Assembly (NCBI GenBank): GCA_034667405.1
Contig: JAXDJX010000007.1
Span: 1-64,000 of the forward strand
Source of the DNA: JANXVR01 sp034667405
Lineage (GTDB): Bacteria; Actinomycetota; UBA4738; HRBIN12
DNA: 64,000 nt
Direction of reading: 5' to 3'
Part shown: piece after piece, positions 41,626 through 50,820 of the stretch
How positions within the stretch are numbered: the stretch's first letter is position 1
Layout of the letters: each line of letters opens with the position of its first letter
Program-made: the position numbers and the translations under genes
Notes under the pieces: model-generated
Told to the model about the DNA's origin: nothing
The model's input: the letters and a program-made list of their open reading frames with translations, nothing else
The model's database searches: none

Positions 41626-42317
41626 CCCGGCGCGTTCGCGCGCGTCGCCACGAACAGTTGCGTCAATCCCCCGGTGAGCTGGTGACGACGCACATCCGGG
41701 AACCCCGCCAACCGAAGCATCGAGAGCATCCCACCCGCAGGCGGGAGATAGGCCATCGACTTCGGCAGGTACGCGTATGCCGAGCGGTTCGACAGCACCC
41801 CTCCGATGAAGGGCACGACGCGGTTGAAGTAGATCCCATGTCCCGCGCGCAACACAGGATTGTCGGGAGTGCTCGCATCGAGCAGCGCGATCCGTCCGCC
41901 GGGGCGCACCACACGGGCCAGCTCCGCGAAGAACTCACCCAGGTCGACCACGTTCCGAAGGGCGAAGCCGCACGTTGCACCGTCGATCGACGCATCGCGG
42001 AGCGGGAGCCGGAGGATGTCCGCCTGCACCAATCGCGCCGGTGTGCGAGCGGCACGGAGCATCCCGTGGGAGAAGTCGAATCCCACCGGCCGGAAGCCGG
42101 CGGCGGCTGCCTCACGGCAGAGATCGCCGGTCCCGCACGCCAGGTCGGCCACCAGTGAGTCTGCGGACAACCCGAGTTCGCGTACGGTACGTCGGCGCCA
42201 GCCCGCGTCCAGGCCGAGCGTCATGACGCGGTTCACCAGGTCGTAGCGTCCGCTGATCGTGTCGAACAGCGTTCGCACGGCTCTAGCTTTCTCTTCGCCC
42301 TGGGGAAGCGATCGCAC
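41622..42317 (-). CDS. menG: Demethylmenaquinone methyltransferase
   Basis: 231 aa. The UbiE/MenG family is shown by FDTISGRYDLVNRVMTLGLD, VADLACGTGDLCREAAAAGF, FDFSHGMLRAAR and the later SNRSAYAYLPKSM. It transfers the final methyl group of menaquinone. GTG at 42317 starts 3 bp after the MerR stop; menF follows with overlap, so merR-menG-menF are probably one transcript. Confidence 0.95.
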   Translation of the reverse strand: MRSLPQGEEKARAVRTLFDTISGRYDLVNRVMTLGLDAGWRRRTVRELGLSADSLVADLACGTGDLCREAAAAGFRPVGFDFSHGMLRAARTPARLVQADILRLPLRDASIDGATCGFALRNVVDLGEFFAELARVVRPGGRIALLDASTPDNPVLRAGHGIYFNRVVPFIGGVLSNRSAYAYLPKSMAYLPPAGGMLSMLRLAGFPDVRRHQLTGGLTQLFVATRANAPG

Positions 42318-42320
42318 CCG

Positions 42321-43019
42321 CTACGCCTCGATCCGATCCTCGGCGACTTCCAGCAGGACGCGCCGGAAATGGTGAGACACCAAGGTGGTCACGGCCGGAA
42401 GCAGTTCGCGGAATGCCTCCACCATCTGCTCGGCGGCCGCTTCACCCTCGCCGGCGGTGTCGCGGATGGGCTTGCGCACGTGTGCGTCGAAGAGATCCAC
42501 GGCGCGCTCGGCGAGTCCACGCATGGCTTCGTCCGCATCGCGAGCGAGTCCCAAGAGGTCCCCCAGCGGGAGCCCGAACTCCAGGAGGCGGAGCGCGGTC
42601 CGAACCAGTTCGATGTCACCGGAGGTGTAACGCATGCGGCCCTCGACGCTTCGCCCCAGACGGATGCCCTCCCGTTCGACCGCTTGGATGAGCGAGGCCG
42701 GCACTCCGCTCCTGGCAGCGAACTCATCCAGATCCAGCAGTTCCTCGGCGCGTTCGCCCCGCTCAGCCGCCACGGCAGCGGCCAGATCCGCATCCGCCGC
42801 GCCCAACTCTCCCCGAACGACCCGCTCGACGGCGGCTAGGGTCAGCCCCTTCTTCTGCAGTGACCGGATCTCGCGGATGCGCTCGGCGTGCTCCGGGCCG
42901 TACCACGCCACACGCCCTTCCCGTTCGGGCTGGGACAGGAGGCCGCGCGATTGGTAGTACCGAACGGTGTCCACGGACACCTCGCACGTCGCGGCCAATT
43001 GATCCACCCGGTACCTCAC
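42321..43019 (-). CDS. MerR family regulator with two tandem HTH domains
   Basis: 232 aa. The first MerR helix-turn-helix is YRVDQLAATCEVSVDTVRYY, followed by GLLSQPERE and LQKKGLTLAAVERV. A second copy begins about 100 residues in: EFAARSGVPASLIQAVEREG, RYTSGDIELVRTALRLLEFG. The rest is helical. It lies directly before menG-menF on the same strand and so may regulate menaquinone synthesis. TAGAGT lies 8 nt before GTG 43019, making it leaderless; an in-frame GTG at 43025 is too close to that box. Confidence 0.85.
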   Translation of the reverse strand: MRYRVDQLAATCEVSVDTVRYYQSRGLLSQPEREGRVAWYGPEHAERIREIRSLQKKGLTLAAVERVVRGELGAADADLAAAVAAERGERAEELLDLDEFAARSGVPASLIQAVEREGIRLGRSVEGRMRYTSGDIELVRTALRLLEFGLPLGDLLGLARDADEAMRGLAERAVDLFDAHVRKPIRDTAGEGEAAAEQMVEAFRELLPAVTTLVSHHFRRVLLEVAEDRIEA

Positions 43020-43093
43020 GACCACTCACTCTACGAATGTTCGCTCGCAGGGTCCATGCGCCAGCTCAGCAGGTCGGGCCGGTCGGTGCGGCG

Positions 43094-43109
43094 TACGATG
43101 CGCGCCGTG
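43094..43109 (+). promoter_or_regulatory. Leaderless -10 box for the double GT-C gene
   Basis: TACGAT at 43094-43099, 7 nt, GTG at 43107. The opposite-strand merR box (ACTCTA at 43028-43033 on this strand) lies 60 bp away. Confidence 0.6.
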
Positions 43110-45629
43110 ACGAAGACCGCCGGCCGGATCAGCCTCGCCACCGTGCTGGTGTGCGCGACCATCACGTTCGGCGTCGGGGTAGCGTGGAAGTCCTATTGCG
43201 CAGGCGGCGACTGGAGCGACACGCGCCAGTACACCACCGAGTGTTACTCCGACATCGTCCCGCTCCTTGGGACCGAACAACTCGGCGCGGGCCGGCTGCC
43301 CTTCGTAGAGGCCTGCGCGAAGTTTCAGAACGAGTGCGACGAATACCCGGTGCTCACGATGTACTTCATGCGGGCGGCCGCGGGCCTGGCCGGGGGCAAC
43401 GTCACCGCGTTCTTCTGGGCGAACGTCATGATGCTCTGGCTCTGCGCGATGGTCGTTGCGGCCTGCTGCTACTTCATGGTCGGCAAACGCGCCCTCTACG
43501 TGGCCCTCGCGCCGACGCTGCTCCTCTCCGGCGTCTTGAACTGGGATCTGTTCGCGATCGCGCTCTCCACCCTTGGGCTCCTCTACTTCTTCACCCGGCG
43601 CGATGTCGCTTCCGGGGCCTTCATGGGCCTTGGCGCCGCCGCCAAGTTCTTCCCCGCGCTCCTGGTGATCCCCTTGGTGGTGGATCGCGTCAGGTCGCGA
43701 GAACCGGATCGCGCCATCAGGCTGGCGTGGTCGGCCGCGGGAACCTGGCTGGTGACGAACATCCCGTTCGCGCTCATCGCGCTGGCGAGCTGGTGGGAGT
43801 TCTTCCGCTTCAACTCCTCGAGGACCGCCGACTACGACAGCCTCTGGTACATCGCCTATCGGCAGTTGGGAGGCGACGCACTCCTCCATACGAGCCTCAT
43901 CAACGTGGCGTCGGGGGTGCTCTTCTTGTTGGGCGTGGCGCTGATCTGGGTCCTGAAAGCCCGACGACATCCGACCTTTCCCCGATGGACGCTCGGGTTC
44001 CCGGTACTGGTCCTCTTCCTCCTCACCAACAAGGTCTACTCACCGCAGTACAGCCTGTTCTTGCTGGCGTGGTTCGCCCTGGCGCTGCCGACGCTCTGGG
44101 GATTCATCCTCTTCGAACTGGCCGACGTCCTGGTCTACCTCACGAGGTTCAAGTGGTTCGCCACGTTCGACGGGCTGCCGGGTCCCTCGCAGGCCGTCTT
44201 CGAGACGATGGTGGCGCTGCGCGCCATAGTCCTGATCGGATGCGTCGTCGCCTGGGTGCTCTATGAAGCAAGACCACTCCCCATCCAGATCGCAGGGCCC
44301 GGGCGTGAAGACCCGGCTCCCCCGATCGACCCGGAGCCGGCCGTTCCCGTGGTGACCTCGACGGAGGAAGTGCCCGAACTCAACGTGAGCGCACCGCCGG
44401 GGACGGGGACGAAGGCGCCCGATAGGCACGGCACAACCGGCCTCGCACTCGCCTTCGTGGTGATGCTCACCGTCCTGGTCGGGGCCTACTGGGTCAAGGA
44501 CCGGTGCACGAACACACCATGGGATGGGCGGCAATACACCCACATCTGCGCCAACGACATCATGGTTCTCTACTACGAGAACCATTACGACGCCGCGTCG
44601 ACGTTCCCCCCCTCGCACGTCGAATACCCGCCGCTCCTGGTCTTCTCCATCGCTGCCACACGCGAGCTTGCGTCTTCGGCTGCCGGCTTCCTGGCGGTGA
44701 ACGCGATCGGGCTGTCCATCGCCGGACTCGCCTGTCTGGCCTGCTTGATCTACCTTGCCCCGGGCCGGCGCGTGTGGCTCTTCGTCCTGGCGCCCGCATC
44801 CTTCCTCTACGCCTTTCAGAACTGGGATCTGTTCGCCATCGCGCTCGGACTGGGGGGACTCGTCGCCGCGTCCGGGCGCCGCTATCGGCTCTCCGGGCTT
44901 CTCCTGGGTCTTGGCGCCGCGACCAAGCTCTTCCCCGCGCTCATACTGCCCGGGATCTATCTGGCGGTCCGCGCCGAAGAGTCCCCGAAAGAAGCCAGGC
45001 GGGTCGCCGCGAGCTTCTTCTTGGGCGCGCTGATCCCCAATCTGGTGCTGTACCTCCTGTCGAGCGCGTCGTGGAAGTACTTCTGGACGTTCCAGTCCGC
45101 TCGTTTCCCGAACCCCGAAACGTCGTGGTTCATGATCTTCAGGCACCTGGAGGGGAACCCCTTCATCACCGGGTGGTGGCAGCGCGACTATCCGTCCTTC
45201 ACCAACCTGGTGGGGACCCTGTTGTGCATCGCCGTCGGGGGCTGGCTCATCGTTCGCGAATCACGACGTTCCTCGCCGAGGCCCATCGCGTTGAGTTTCG
45301 CGTTGATCATCGCCTTCCTGCTCTTCACGAAGGTGTTCTCACCCCAGTACATGCTGTGGCTCTTGCCGTTCCTGGTGCTGCTGAAGGTCCCGAGGGCGGC
45401 GGTCATCGCGTTCATCGTGGCGGATGTGAGCGTGTTCGTAGCTATCAATGCCTACTACTTGAGCATCGTGCGATCGGGTGACTGGCCCCTGCACCTCGAC
45501 CTCCTGGAAATGACCGTGTGGTTCCGGTACGCCGTGCTCGCCTGGCTGTTGTACCTGGCAGTTGCAGGATCGAGGGAGGATCCACCACTCCTGCAGCGGA
45601 AGCCATCGACCGCGCTCGCCCTTCCGTAG
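43107..45629 (+). CDS. Fused double GT-C (GT87/DUF2029-like) membrane glycosyltransferase
   Basis: 840 aa made of two homologous membrane halves. Shared blocks are NWDLFAIALSTLGLL / NWDLFAIALGLGGLV, GLGAAAKFFPALLVIP / GLGAATKLFPALILPG and TNKVYSPQYSLFLL / TKVFSPQYMLWLL; each half has about nine hydrophobic segments and an early periplasmic acidic loop (ECYSDIVPLL; ICANDIMVLYYE). A soluble Pro-rich linker (about residues 390-445) separates them. GT-C enzymes use polyprenyl-phosphate sugars, in actinobacteria often mannose. Two modules in one chain is unusual. GTG 43107 is leaderless. Confidence 0.85.
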   Translation: MTKTAGRISLATVLVCATITFGVGVAWKSYCAGGDWSDTRQYTTECYSDIVPLLGTEQLGAGRLPFVEACAKFQNECDEYPVLTMYFMRAAAGLAGGNVTAFFWANVMMLWLCAMVVAACCYFMVGKRALYVALAPTLLLSGVLNWDLFAIALSTLGLLYFFTRRDVASGAFMGLGAAAKFFPALLVIPLVVDRVRSREPDRAIRLAWSAAGTWLVTNIPFALIALASWWEFFRFNSSRTADYDSLWYIAYRQLGGDALLHTSLINVASGVLFLLGVALIWVLKARRHPTFPRWTLGFPVLVLFLLTNKVYSPQYSLFLLAWFALALPTLWGFILFELADVLVYLTRFKWFATFDGLPGPSQAVFETMVALRAIVLIGCVVAWVLYEARPLPIQIAGPGREDPAPPIDPEPAVPVVTSTEEVPELNVSAPPGTGTKAPDRHGTTGLALAFVVMLTVLVGAYWVKDRCTNTPWDGRQYTHICANDIMVLYYENHYDAASTFPPSHVEYPPLLVFSIAATRELASSAAGFLAVNAIGLSIAGLACLACLIYLAPGRRVWLFVLAPASFLYAFQNWDLFAIALGLGGLVAASGRRYRLSGLLLGLGAATKLFPALILPGIYLAVRAEESPKEARRVAASFFLGALIPNLVLYLLSSASWKYFWTFQSARFPNPETSWFMIFRHLEGNPFITGWWQRDYPSFTNLVGTLLCIAVGGWLIVRESRRSSPRPIALSFALIIAFLLFTKVFSPQYMLWLLPFLVLLKVPRAAVIAFIVADVSVFVAINAYYLSIVRSGDWPLHLDLLEMTVWFRYAVLAWLLYLAVAGSREDPPLLQRKPSTALALP

Positions 45630-45704
45630 CGCAGGGGGGTTGCTCCTGACCGAATGCCCTCCTCGATGTAGGATGGCGCGGACCATCGGCCTCACGGAGG
45701 AAAC

Positions 45705-46343
45705 GTGACCATCAGGGTTGCCATCGCGGACGACCATTCACTGGTCCGCCAAGGGCTGCGCCGCTACCTCGACATGGCCGATGGCATAGAAGTGGTGGGT
45801 GAAGCATCCAACGGCAAGGAGCTCATGGAGCTCGTGGCCGAGACCGATCCCGACATCGCGCTCGTAGACATCCGGATGCCGGAGATGGACGGGCTGGAGG
45901 CCGCGCGTGATCTCCGAGACAAGCACCCGAAGGTAGGCGTGATCATGCTCACCGCTTACGACGACCGCCAGTTCGTGGTGGAGGCGGTTCGAAGCGGGGC
46001 CCGCGGCTACGTGTTGAAGGCACGAGACGCCGAGCACCTCATCCAGACCGTTCGATTGGTGGCCGGTGGCAACATGGTCATCGACCCCCAACTTGTGGTG
46101 GCGCTGGCCGAGGAGCTCTCCACCGCCAAAGAACGTGATCGCCGGGCAGAGACACTCACTGCGCGGGAGATCGAAGTGCTGCAGCTCCTCGCGTTCGGAC
46201 ACACCAACCGCGACATCGCCGAACGCCTCTATATCTCGCCCGACACCGTGAAGACGCACCTGGAGCACATCTTCGAGAAGCTCGGCGCGTCGGACCGTAC
46301 CGCCGCCGTGGCAGAGGCGCTCCGACGCCGCCTCATCGAATAA
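45705..46343 (+). CDS. NarL-family response regulator
   Basis: 212 aa. Receiver IRVAIADDHSLVRQGLRRYL with Asp in IALVDIRMPEMDG and Lys in YVLKARDAEH. LuxR helix-turn-helix LTAREIEVLQLLAFGHTNRD and SPDTVKTHLEHIFEKLGASD. GTG at 45705 with GGAGGAAAC; a TAGGAT -10 lies about 25 bp upstream. The kinase gene 106 bp downstream is its likely partner. Confidence 0.94.
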   Translation: MTIRVAIADDHSLVRQGLRRYLDMADGIEVVGEASNGKELMELVAETDPDIALVDIRMPEMDGLEAARDLRDKHPKVGVIMLTAYDDRQFVVEAVRSGARGYVLKARDAEHLIQTVRLVAGGNMVIDPQLVVALAEELSTAKERDRRAETLTAREIEVLQLLAFGHTNRDIAERLYISPDTVKTHLEHIFEKLGASDRTAAVAEALRRRLIE

Positions 46344-46449
46344 GCCGTCTGCTGAACCTGCTGTAATCGCCGGGCTAGTCCCTCCGGCGCCCTTTCTCCG
46401 TCGGCTGGGTGATGGAGCCCTGGCCCCGGACCCGCCATCATGGGCGTGG

Positions 46450-48564
46450 ATGTCCCAACCCGTGAGTCGCCAATTCCGCGCCGGTGCCGGCGTGCTCTTG
46501 ATCATCGCCGTCGCGGCGGTGATCGCTGCCCGAACCGTGCCCGCGCCCGGCACCACTGAAGCATCCGTTCTCCCGAACCTCGCCGTGGGCTTGGCCGGCT
46601 TCGTGGCCGCCGGGGTGATCGCTGGAGCGAACCGCTTCCACCGGTGGGACGGGCACCGAGCCTTCGTATTCGCGTCGTTCATCCTGGGCCTCACGGGCCT
46701 CGGGTTGGCATCCGTTGCCCGGTCGGGGCGAACCATCACGACGCTGGGCCCGACCGACCTGCTCTTCCTGCTCTACCTTCCGCCATTGTTCTACGCGTTG
46801 CGGGCTGAGCTGCGCGACCATTTCCCCACCGAGGAACGCACCGAGTTCGCCGCAGACGTCCTCCTCATCACCGCATCGTTGGCCTCGATCGTCTACCTGG
46901 TGATCGTTCCGGCGAACGCGAGCCCCGCTGCCCAGGCTTCGGCCGCCACGTGGGCGGTGCTCGCGGCCGGGCAGGTCGCGATGTTCGTCTCAATGATGTT
47001 CTGGGCTCCGACGCGCGATCACGTCGCGCACGCGCTCTCCTTCTCCTTGGGTGCCGTGGCGGCGGCAGGGTTCGGCAGGGAATGGAGCACGGGGTCGTTC
47101 ACCGTGGCCTCGCCCATCGTCACCGTGATGGCCGCATGCTCCGTTCTGGGGCTGGCGGCCACGGCGACGTTCCTGCGGCGCGGCGCCGGCGTGCAACGGA
47201 CGGCTCGCCTGGCGCGGCCGATCATCGCGAACGGCTCGGTCATCGCGGCGTTCGCCGCGTTGGTCACCGTGACCATCACGCAGAACCGTCGCGAGATCTC
47301 CAACGCGCAGGAGGTGGCCATCATCGCCGCGCTCGGGCTGGCGGTGACCGCGCGGATCATCATGAGCCAAACGAAGATCACGGTCGCACACCGGGATACG
47401 CGCGCTGCGCTCACGGCCAAGGAACTCGCGCTGCACGAAGCCGACCGGGCCCTCGATCGGGTTCGCGAGGCAAACGAAACCCTTCGCCAATCAGAGGAGC
47501 ACCTACGCCTCGTGTTCGACGCGGCCGTAGACGGGATCGTCGAACTCGACGAGCGCGACACCATCCTCCGAGCGAACGAGGCCTTCTGCGGGATGGTGGG
47601 GCTGGACCGGACGTCGGTGGAAGGACAGCCGTGGACCGCGCTCGCAGCCGCCATCAACGGGTCGGACAGTGGGTTCGCATCGCTTCCCAGCACCGGGTCG
47701 GGACTGATCTCGCAGGTGGAAGGGCAGGCGCTGTATCTGGAATCGCGGACGTCGGACGTGCCGATGGAACCTCCGCGCCGCCTCCTCCTGGTGCGCGACG
47801 TCACCGCCGGCCGGGTGGCCGATCAGACCATCCGCTCGTTGTTCCAGTTCCTCCAGGACCGCGACGAGGACCGCACTCGCCTCCTCCGCAGGACCAACGC
47901 CGCCATCGAATCCGAACGCAACCGGATCGCGCGAGACCTCCACGATGGACCGGTCCAAGGGGTCAGCGCGGCGTCGCTGAGCCTGGAGGCTGCGCTCCTC
48001 ATGATCAAGGCGGGAGATCTCGAACGAGGAACGGAGGTCCTGACGAAGATCCGCAAGGAACTGGCCGAAGAGGCAGATTCCCTGCGGGCCTTGATGTCCG
48101 GCCTTCGTCCTCCCGTCTTGGAGGAGCGGGGACTCATCCCGGCACTGCGGGAAACGCTCAATCGGTTCGGCACCGATCACGACGTGCTCACGTCGTTCAA
48201 CGGCGTCTTGGCCAAGCCCATCCCTCGAGACCTGGAGACACTCGCGTACCGCGTGGTTCAGGAAGCGCTCTCCAACGCCGGCAAGCACGCGAATGCCGGC
48301 CGGGTCAACGTGAACGTTCAAGCGGACCTCACTCAGCTCCGGATCGAGATCGAGGACAACGGAACGGGCTTCGACAGTGCCCGCGCCCGGGAATTCCTTC
48401 ATCAAGGACGGGTCGGACTCGCCTCCATGCGCGAACGGGTGGAGCTCGCGAGCGGGTCGTTCGTGGTTCGTTCGTCCGTCGGCAAGGGAACGACGATCCT
48501 GGCAACGCTGCCCGTAGAGTCCGCCCCCGCGCTCCGCGAACTCGCCGTCGACGAAGCTCGCTGA
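46450..48564 (+). CDS. Membrane PAS sensor histidine kinase (NarL type)
   Basis: 704 aa. About seven to nine hydrophobic segments (12-300), a coiled coil, a PAS domain (about 340-445: LRLVFDAAVDGIVELDERDT), then HisKA_3 with ERNRIARDLHDGPVQGVSAA and HATPase with VVQEALSNAGKHANA, IEIEDNGTGFDSAR, GLASMRERVELASG. The ATG at 46450 has no evident ribosome site, and no clear leaderless -10 box was found either, so the start is less certain. Probable partner of the regulator just upstream. Confidence 0.9.
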   Translation: MSQPVSRQFRAGAGVLLIIAVAAVIAARTVPAPGTTEASVLPNLAVGLAGFVAAGVIAGANRFHRWDGHRAFVFASFILGLTGLGLASVARSGRTITTLGPTDLLFLLYLPPLFYALRAELRDHFPTEERTEFAADVLLITASLASIVYLVIVPANASPAAQASAATWAVLAAGQVAMFVSMMFWAPTRDHVAHALSFSLGAVAAAGFGREWSTGSFTVASPIVTVMAACSVLGLAATATFLRRGAGVQRTARLARPIIANGSVIAAFAALVTVTITQNRREISNAQEVAIIAALGLAVTARIIMSQTKITVAHRDTRAALTAKELALHEADRALDRVREANETLRQSEEHLRLVFDAAVDGIVELDERDTILRANEAFCGMVGLDRTSVEGQPWTALAAAINGSDSGFASLPSTGSGLISQVEGQALYLESRTSDVPMEPPRRLLLVRDVTAGRVADQTIRSLFQFLQDRDEDRTRLLRRTNAAIESERNRIARDLHDGPVQGVSAASLSLEAALLMIKAGDLERGTEVLTKIRKELAEEADSLRALMSGLRPPVLEERGLIPALRETLNRFGTDHDVLTSFNGVLAKPIPRDLETLAYRVVQEALSNAGKHANAGRVNVNVQADLTQLRIEIEDNGTGFDSARAREFLHQGRVGLASMRERVELASGSFVVRSSVGKGTTILATLPVESAPALRELAVDEAR

Positions 48565-48575
48565 GTCTGCGCCTC

Positions 48576-50744
48576 CTACGGGCTGGGCGAGTGACTAGGT
48601 TTCGGTGAGGGGGTCGGCGATGGTTTCGGCGAAGGCGAGTGCGTCGGCTTCGGTGACGGGGTGGGGGAAGGCGGAGGTGTCGGCGAGGCGACAGGTGTGG
48701 TGGGCCCGACGGTGTAGCCGGCGAATGTCGGCTGCGTGAAGGGAAGGACCGGCATCCCGTTCAGCACCTGGTTCATGTAGTCCTGCCAGATCGCCGCGGG
48801 GATGGTTCCACCGAACACCGGCCCGACGCCTTCGACGTAGTTCATCGGCCGGGAATCCGACTCCGGGTAGCCCATCCACACACACGTCGCGAGTTGCGGC
48901 GTGTAGCCGCAGAACCACGCGTCGACGTAGTTCTGCGCGGTGCCTGTCTTGCCGGCGGCGGGGCGACCGGTCAGACCGTTGTCCGAGGCAGTTCCGTAAG
49001 TCAAGACGCCCTCCAAGGCGTAGGTCACCAGGTTGGCGGCGTTGGCTGGCAGTACTTGCTTCCCGCGCGAGGCCACCGACCCGACCACGTGGCCACCGTG
49101 GGCCTTGACCTGGAGCAGCGGCGTGGCGTAATGCCGAACACCCTCGGCCGCAAGGGTCGCGTACGCGTTCGTCATCTCGAGCGGGTTCACCCCGACGCTT
49201 CCAAGCGTCACCGAGCAGAAGGCGCCGAGTTTGCTCTGGATCCCCATATCGTTCGCCGTCTCGACCACTTTGTCCGGGCCGATCTGACTGACCAACTGCG
49301 CGAAGACGGTGTTCACGGAGTAGGCGGTCGCCGCCTTCAGGGAGAATCTGCCGCTCTCCTCGTCCGAGGAGTTCGAGGGGTTCCACGGCGTCCCGTCCTT
49401 GTTGTTGCAGGTGGGGTCGTTGATCGAGATGGACGACGGTCCCTCCCAGTACGCATTGAGGTTGTAGTGCTCCTTCATGGCCGTCGCCAACGTGAAGATC
49501 TTGAACGCTGATCCCGCCTGCCGGCCGCTTCCCCCGAATCCCTTCGCACCGGAGAGCGCAAGGTTCAGCTGTGACTTCTGCCAGTTCTTCCCGCCCACCA
49601 TCGCCAGGATCTCGCCGGTCTGGGGATCGATGGACACGAGCGCCGCCGAGGGATCGGTCGAACTCGGAAGGTACTTGCTGATGGTGTCCTCGGCAGCTTT
49701 CTGCATCGACATCTCGATGGTGGTCGTGACCTTCAGTCCACCGCCGAAGACGGTCGCGCTGCCGTACTTCTGGATGAGGTAGCGCTTGGCGTAGTCGACG
49801 AAGTATTCGGACTGGCCGGGGGTGCCGAGCGTCGAGCCGCGTTTGGCGATATCGGGGATGTCGCAGCAGGGTTTCCCCTTCGCCTGGTCGGCCTTCGTCT
49901 GGGGGATGAAACCGTAGTGCGCCATCTGGTCGAGCGCGTAGTTGCGCCGGCTCTTCGAGTCGGCCGGATGATCGATCGGGTCGAACAACGTCGGTGAGGT
50001 GATGAGTCCCGCCAACGTCGCCGACTGCGCGAGCGTGAGCTTGCTCGCATCCTCGTGCCAATAGGTCTGCGCCGCGGCCTGCGCACCGTAGGCCCCGTGA
50101 CCGAAGTAGATCGTGTTGAGGTACTTCGCGAGGATCTGATCCTTCCCCAGCACGTTCTCGAGCTTGACCGCCAGGAGCGCCTCGCGGATCTTCTCCTTGA
50201 TGGTCCGGTCCGGGACCACGTAAACGCTCGACCCGTCCGCTTGCTTCACGATGGTGCCGGCGTAGAGGTTCTTCACGAGCTGCTCGGTGATGGTCGATCC
50301 GCCTTGCACCGCCTGGTGCTTGATCAGGTCGGTGTAGGCCGCCCTGATCACACCGACGACATCCACGCCGGGGTGGCTGTAGAACGAATGATCCTCGACG
50401 GCGATCACCGCGTTCTTCAGCGAGTCGGGCATCTGGGTGAACGGGATGATCTGGCGGTCCACCTCACCGTGGAGGCTGGTGAGCAACGTCCCGTCTCGCG
50501 CGTAGAGATAGGAGGTCTGGATGGGCGGCAGCGGTTTGCTCAACGTGAGCTTGGAGTAGGCGTAGACGAGCGCTCCCGCCACCGAGGACACCAGCAGGAT
50601 GGGCACCAGGACGAAGACCCACCAGAACCTGCGGAAGAAGCCCTTCTTGGTCTTCTTCTTGCCGGACCTCTGTGCGGGCGCATGTTTCGGAACGTGCTTG
50701 GCGGGCTTGGCGTCCCCGCCGGACGTGGGAGTTGTACTGGACAC
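48576..50744 (-). CDS. Class A penicillin-binding protein (transglycosylase/transpeptidase)
   Basis: 722 aa. One N-terminal membrane helix, GT51 glycosyltransferase with VEDHSFYSHPGVD (catalytic Glu) and GGSTITEQLVKNL, then a transpeptidase with RQAGSAFKIFTLAT (SxxK serine), AYSVNTVFAQ (SxN) and GKTGTAQNYVDAWF (KTG). A Pro/Ser/Thr/Lys tail of about 45 residues repeats PSPKPT-like units, probably extending into the wall. It polymerises and crosslinks peptidoglycan outside the membrane. Start GTG 50744 follows TAGAAT by 8 nt. Confidence 0.96.
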   Translation of the reverse strand: MSSTTPTSGGDAKPAKHVPKHAPAQRSGKKKTKKGFFRRFWWVFVLVPILLVSSVAGALVYAYSKLTLSKPLPPIQTSYLYARDGTLLTSLHGEVDRQIIPFTQMPDSLKNAVIAVEDHSFYSHPGVDVVGVIRAAYTDLIKHQAVQGGSTITEQLVKNLYAGTIVKQADGSSVYVVPDRTIKEKIREALLAVKLENVLGKDQILAKYLNTIYFGHGAYGAQAAAQTYWHEDASKLTLAQSATLAGLITSPTLFDPIDHPADSKSRRNYALDQMAHYGFIPQTKADQAKGKPCCDIPDIAKRGSTLGTPGQSEYFVDYAKRYLIQKYGSATVFGGGLKVTTTIEMSMQKAAEDTISKYLPSSTDPSAALVSIDPQTGEILAMVGGKNWQKSQLNLALSGAKGFGGSGRQAGSAFKIFTLATAMKEHYNLNAYWEGPSSISINDPTCNNKDGTPWNPSNSSDEESGRFSLKAATAYSVNTVFAQLVSQIGPDKVVETANDMGIQSKLGAFCSVTLGSVGVNPLEMTNAYATLAAEGVRHYATPLLQVKAHGGHVVGSVASRGKQVLPANAANLVTYALEGVLTYGTASDNGLTGRPAAGKTGTAQNYVDAWFCGYTPQLATCVWMGYPESDSRPMNYVEGVGPVFGGTIPAAIWQDYMNQVLNGMPVLPFTQPTFAGYTVGPTTPVASPTPPPSPTPSPKPTHSPSPKPSPTPSPKPSHSPSP

Positions 50745-50752
50745 GAGGCCTG

Positions 50753-50758
50753 ATTCTA
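50753..50758 (-). promoter_or_regulatory. Leaderless -10 box for the PBP gene
   Basis: On the minus strand TAGAAT, then 8 nt, then GTG at 50744. No ribosome site fits. Confidence 0.55.
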
Positions 50759-50820
50759 CCGAGGGAACCTCAGTTGCCAGGGGTGATCGCGTGCACCGAG
50801 TGTGTGGAGATGTGGTGCCC

